Source: Streptomyces nigra (GTDB lineage: Bacteria > Actinomycetota > Actinomycetes > Streptomycetales > Streptomycetaceae). From it: a stretch of 64,000 nt of DNA. Below are positions 60,947 through 64,000 of the stretch, one piece after another (the stretch's first letter is position 1; every line of letters begins with the position of its first letter). A program made the translations under genes and the position numbers. Location: positions 5,882,501 to 5,946,500 of the forward strand of contig NZ_CP029043.1 of NCBI RefSeq assembly GCF_003074055.1, read 5' to 3'. Below the pieces are notes generated by a model. That model did no database searches. It saw nothing but the letters and a program-made list of their open reading frames with translations, and was not told the DNA's origin.

Positions 60947-61965
60947 GCGTGCGCTACGTCATCATCGGGGCCGGAGCCGTCGGAGGAGTGGTCGGCGGAC
61001 GGCTCGCCGAGGCCGGACACGACGTCGTCCTCGTGGCGCGCGGCGCCCACCACGACGCCCTACGGGACCGCGGACTGCGGCTCAGGGTCCCCGAGGGCGA
61101 ACCGACCCTGCGGATACCGGTCGTCGACGGCCCGGACGCGCTCGGCGCGCTGCGCCCCGACGACGTCCTCGTCCTCGCCGTGAAGACCCAGGACACCGAG
61201 GCGGCGGTGCGCGCCTGGGGCCCCGCGCCGGTCGCCGGCGGCGGGACGGCCGCCGAACGGCTGCCGCTGGTCTGCGCGCAGAACGGCGTCGAGAGCCAGC
61301 GCCTCGCCCTGCGGGTGTTCCGGCGCGTGTACGGCGTCTGCGTCTGGCTGCCCTGCACCTACGTCGAACCGGGCGTCGTCTCCGCGGCGGGCACCCCCCT
61401 CACCGGCATCCTGCATCTCGGCCGCCATCCGCACGGCACCGACGAGACCGCCCGGCTCATCGCCGCCGACCTGGAGAAGTCCCGTTTCGAGGCGCCGGTC
61501 GTGCCCGACGTGGCCCGCTGGCAGTACGCCAAGCTGCTGGCCAACCTCGGCAACGCGGTGGAGGCGCTCACCGGGCCCGTCGCCGGCGAGGAGGCCGTCG
61601 CCCTGCTGGGGCGGGTGCAGGAGGAGGGCGCGGCCGTCCTGCGGGCCGCCGGGATCGCGTACGCCACCCCCGAGGAACAGCGGGCGGTCCGCGGCGACAA
61701 GGTCACCCTCGTCCCGCTGGACGGCGTCCCGCGCGGCGGCGGCTCCTCCTGGCAGTCCCTCGCCCGGGGCACCGGCACCATCGAGTCCGACTACCTCAAC
61801 GGGGAGATCGCCCTCCTGGGCCGGCTGCACGGCGTCCCGACCCCGCTGAACGAACTCCTCCAGCACCTCGCCGGCACCTTCGCGCGCGAGCGCCGGGAAC
61901 CGGGATCGATGCCCGTGGCGGAGCTGGTGCGACGCGCGGACGAGGCGGCCACCCGCACGGACTGA
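60943..61965 (+). CDS. Ketopantoate reductase family (PanE/ApbA-like) protein
   Basis: A 340-residue NADPH-dependent oxidoreductase. The Rossmann motif is VRYVIIGAGAVGGVVGGRLAEAG; LVLAVKTQDT, CAQNGVESQRLALR and the active-site Lys in RWQYAKLLANLGNAVEAL follow the family. The C-terminal domain has GGGSSWQSLARGTGTIESDYLNGEI, where the usual SSM.QD motif is replaced by SSWQSLARG. It may reduce ketopantoate or another 2-keto acid. The ATG overlaps the previous stop. Confidence 0.9.
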   Translation: MSVRYVIIGAGAVGGVVGGRLAEAGHDVVLVARGAHHDALRDRGLRLRVPEGEPTLRIPVVDGPDALGALRPDDVLVLAVKTQDTEAAVRAWGPAPVAGGGTAAERLPLVCAQNGVESQRLALRVFRRVYGVCVWLPCTYVEPGVVSAAGTPLTGILHLGRHPHGTDETARLIAADLEKSRFEAPVVPDVARWQYAKLLANLGNAVEALTGPVAGEEAVALLGRVQEEGAAVLRAAGIAYATPEEQRAVRGDKVTLVPLDGVPRGGGSSWQSLARGTGTIESDYLNGEIALLGRLHGVPTPLNELLQHLAGTFARERREPGSMPVAELVRRADEAATRTD

Positions 61966-61971
61966 CCGGGC

Positions 61972-62712
61972 TCAGGCGCCGAGCGCCGTCAGTACCGGCC
62001 GGCGGGCCGCCTCGTACCGGGCCAGCAGGAGCCGCGCCACCTCGGGCGCGGCGCCGAGCACGTCCGCGAGGACGTCCGCCCCGGCCGCGCCCCGCGCGAT
62101 CCGGTCCGGAAGCCGGCCCGGCGCCAGCACGTACGGCGCCACGGCCACCCTGGCGCAGCCGAGGTCCCGCAGCTCACGGACGGCGTCCTCGGTGCGGGGA
62201 AGGGCAGCGGAGGCGAACGCAGGCCGCACGGCGCACCAACCGGTGTGCCGCCACTCCCGCGCGATTTCTGCGATCACTGCGATCGCCTCCGGGTCGGTGG
62301 ACCCCGCCGAGGCCAGCACGACCCCGGTCGAGGACTTGTCGGCGGGCGTCAGGCCCGCCTCGTACAGGCGCCGCTCCAGGGCCGCGATCAGCAGCGGCGA
62401 CGGGCCGAGCACGTCCGCCTGCCGGATCCGCAGCCTGGCCGGCGCCTCCCGCAGCACCGCCGGGATGTCGGCCTTCGCATGGAAGGCGCGGGTCAGCAGC
62501 AGCGGCAGCGCCACGACGTCCCGGACGCCCTCGGCGGCCAGCGACTCCAGGACGCCCTGCACGGACGGGACGTTGAAGTCCAGGAAGCCGGTCTCCACCC
62601 GCAGCCCCGGGCGTATCGCGCGCACCTGCCGGACGAGGGCGTGCACGGTCGCGGCATGCCGTGGGTCACGGCTGCCGTGGGCGATGACGAGGAGGACCGG
62701 CTGGGTGTTCAC
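61972..62712 (-). CDS. Sirohydrochlorin chelatase-type protein (CbiX/SirB)
   Basis: A 246-residue protein of two CbiX-like half-domains. The first has LLVIAHGSRDPRHAATVHAL with the metal-binding His, LPLLLTRAFHAKADIPAVL with the second His, and the second has GVVLASAGSTDPEA and VAPYVLAPGRLPDRI. Such proteins insert iron or cobalt into sirohydrochlorin; iron gives siroheme, the cofactor of sulfite reductase. The gene follows a sulfonate/sulfate-type ABC permease by six bases, which supports a role in sulfur assimilation. GTG at 62712. Confidence 0.9.
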   Translation of the reverse strand: MNTQPVLLVIAHGSRDPRHAATVHALVRQVRAIRPGLRVETGFLDFNVPSVQGVLESLAAEGVRDVVALPLLLTRAFHAKADIPAVLREAPARLRIRQADVLGPSPLLIAALERRLYEAGLTPADKSSTGVVLASAGSTDPEAIAVIAEIAREWRHTGWCAVRPAFASAALPRTEDAVRELRDLGCARVAVAPYVLAPGRLPDRIARGAAGADVLADVLGAAPEVARLLLARYEAARRPVLTALGA

Positions 62713-62718
62713 GGGAGT

Positions 62719-63612
62719 TCAGCTCCTTGCCAGCAGACCGCGGCCGCGCAGCACCCGGCGCTCCAGCGGGCTGAAGATCAGCAGGTCGATGGCGATGCCG
62801 ACGACCAGGATGAGCAGGATGGCGAAGAAGACCATGGGCATGGAGCTGGTGTTGCGGCCGTTCTCGAGGAGCTGGCCGAGGCCCACGCCCAGGTCGGGGG
62901 AGGAGGCGATGATCTCGGCGGCCATCAGCGAGCGCCAGGAGAACGCCCAGCCCTGCTTCAGTCCGGCGAGATAGCCGGGCAGCGCGGCGGGCATCACGAC
63001 GTGCCAGGTGCCCTTCAGGCCCGTCGCGCCCAGGGTTCGGCCGGCCCGAAGGAACAGCGGCGGCACCTGGTCGACCCCCGACACGAGTCCGTTGGCGATC
63101 GACGGCACCGCGCCCAGCAGGATCACCGCGAACATCATCCGGTCGTTCAGGCCCAGCCAGATCACGGCCGGCGGCACCCAGGCCACCGACGGCAGGGACT
63201 GCAGCCCGGACAGGATCGGCCCGATCGCGGCCCGTACGAACCGCACCCGGGCGACGATCAGCCCGAGCGGGGTGCCGATCGCGAGCGCCAGCAGGAAGCC
63301 GAGCAGACCGCGCGAGACCGACGTCCAGATGTACTGGTGGAGGGTGCCCTCCAGCCACGCCTCGCGCAGCTCGTCCCAGACCGCGGACGGCGGCGGCAGC
63401 TTGGTCGGGTCGTCGGCGATCCCGGACGACACCAGGAACTGCCAGAGCGCGAGCACCAGCAGGACGGCGACGACCGGCGGCAGGACCTTCTGGGTGAGGG
63501 TCTTCCGGAACGGCGTACGGCCGCTGTCCACCGTCTCCAGGGCGTCCAGGCCCGCCTCGAGTCCGGCGAGATCGGCGCCGTCCTTGGCGGCGGTCGTCTC
63601 AGTGCTGGCCAT
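62719..63612 (-). CDS. ABC transporter permease (SsuC/TauC-type)
   Basis: A 297-residue permease of the nitrate/sulfonate/taurine class. It has an extended cytoplasmic N-terminus, six membrane segments (first VLPPVVAVLLVLALWQFLV), the coupling loop GRTLGATGLKGTWHVVMPAALPG, and EIIASSPDLGVGLGQLL. ATG at 63612 (MASTETTAAK) overlaps the end of the ATPase gene. From memory, the cys sulfate assimilation cluster of streptomycetes ends with such a transporter and a chelatase-like gene, so sulfate or sulfonate is the probable cargo. Confidence 0.92.
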   Translation of the reverse strand: MASTETTAAKDGADLAGLEAGLDALETVDSGRTPFRKTLTQKVLPPVVAVLLVLALWQFLVSSGIADDPTKLPPPSAVWDELREAWLEGTLHQYIWTSVSRGLLGFLLALAIGTPLGLIVARVRFVRAAIGPILSGLQSLPSVAWVPPAVIWLGLNDRMMFAVILLGAVPSIANGLVSGVDQVPPLFLRAGRTLGATGLKGTWHVVMPAALPGYLAGLKQGWAFSWRSLMAAEIIASSPDLGVGLGQLLENGRNTSSMPMVFFAILLILVVGIAIDLLIFSPLERRVLRGRGLLARS

Positions 63613-64000
63613 GGCGGCGGATCTCCCCACGCAGTTCTTCGGTGATCTCCCGGGACAGTTCGGCGACCTCGGCGTCCTCGATCCGGCGGGGCTGCGGGAT
63701 GCCCACGGTCCACTCCCGGGCGACGCGGCCGGGCCGCGACGACAGCAGGACGACCCGCTGGGCGAGCCGGACGGCCTCGCGGACGTTGTGCGTCACGAAC
63801 AGGACGGACACGCCGGTCTCCCGCCAGATGCGGGTGAGTTCGTCGTGCAGGACGTCCCGGGTGATGGCGTCCAGCGCGGCGAACGGCTCGTCCATGAGGA
63901 GCAGCCGGCTGTCCTGGGCGAGGGCACGGGCCATGGCGACGCGCTGGCGCATACCGCCCGACAGTTCGTGCACCCGCTTGCCGTACGCGCCCTTCAGCCG
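63599..64000 (-). CDS. ABC transporter ATPase, C-terminal part (SsuB/TauB-type; 5' end outside window)
   Basis: The frame is open to the right edge of the window, so the start and Walker A lie outside. The visible 133 residues have the signature LSGGMRQRVAMARALAQ, Walker B LLLMDEPFAALDAITRD, the H-loop FVTHNVREAVRLAQRV and the tail of nitrate/sulfonate-type ATPases. It overlaps the permease gene by 14 bases, so both are co-translated. Confidence 0.93.
   Translation of the reverse strand, partial: RLKGAYGKRVHELSGGMRQRVAMARALAQDSRLLLMDEPFAALDAITRDVLHDELTRIWRETGVSVLFVTHNVREAVRLAQRVVLLSSRPGRVAREWTVGIPQPRRIEDAEVAELSREITEELRGEIRRHGQH

Noticed and set aside
1..64000. tRNA, rRNA, transposase or integrase genes
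   Set aside because: No cloverleaf, rRNA segment or recombinase motif was recognised on reading; a covariance-model search would be needed to exclude small RNAs.

Overview
The window is a high-GC actinobacterial chromosome segment, almost certainly Streptomyces. The support is GC-rich codon third positions, GTG/TTG starts, ATGA/GTGA overlaps, conservons (cvn operons), a gamma-butyrolactone system, a two-domain geosmin synthase and a CprB-type regulator. From memory, the order cprB - DUF89 - geosmin synthase - (treZ, carboxypeptidases, treY, treX, amine oxidase, SAV2148-type HEPN protein, exonuclease) matches the geosmin-synthase neighbourhood of other streptomycetes. No rRNA, tRNA, CRISPR array, transposase or phage gene was seen.

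Layout. 1-7 kb: end of a membrane protein, a response regulator/kinase pair, a sugar epimerase with a Cys-rich insertion, a second kinase/regulator pair on the opposite strand, then a glycosyltransferase, a DUF2064 protein and a methyltransferase with a long Pro/Ala repeat tail. 8-16 kb: a quaternary-amine (osmoprotectant) ABC transporter whose binding lipoprotein is separated from the ATPase and permeases by a complete conservon (cvnABCD) on the opposite strand. 16-20.5 kb: a second conservon lacking the GTPase (cvnABC) with an orphan sugar-binding lipoprotein upstream. 20.7-26.3 kb: DUF6114/DUF6230 pair, a small secreted protein, a membrane-anchored AA10 lytic polysaccharide monooxygenase and a secreted subtilase. 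26.3-32.4 kb: an ArpA/ScbR-type receptor divergent from an AfsA/ScbA-type synthase, a CprB orthologue, a DUF89 protein and geosmin synthase. Butyrolactone-type operators sit in front of the synthase and of cprB.

32.4-51.8 kb: a deaminase gene broken by a frameshift, a PDZ protein, an M24 peptidase, two APH-fold proteins, treZ, an FHA protein, two M14 carboxypeptidases around a subtilisin inhibitor, treY and treX (trehalose from alpha-glucan), a copper amine oxidase apparently split over two secreted proteins, a HEPN protein and a DEDDh exonuclease. 51.9-57.4 kb: a sugar ABC importer without its own ATPase, then a two-gene macrolide resistance unit: an Erm 23S rRNA methylase behind a short leader reading frame, and an OleD/Mgt-type macrolide glycosyltransferase behind a perfect 19-bp palindrome. 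57.4-64 kb: an MMPL transporter, DUF1697 and DUF4440 proteins, a ketopantoate-reductase-like protein, and a sirohydrochlorin-chelatase-like protein with the start of a sulfonate/sulfate-type ABC transporter, probably the end of a sulfur assimilation cluster.

The most interesting items are the erm leader (predicted leaderless), the mgt operator, the split amine oxidase with an altered cofactor motif, the conservon placed inside the osmolyte transporter locus, and the butyrolactone/CprB/geosmin neighbourhood.
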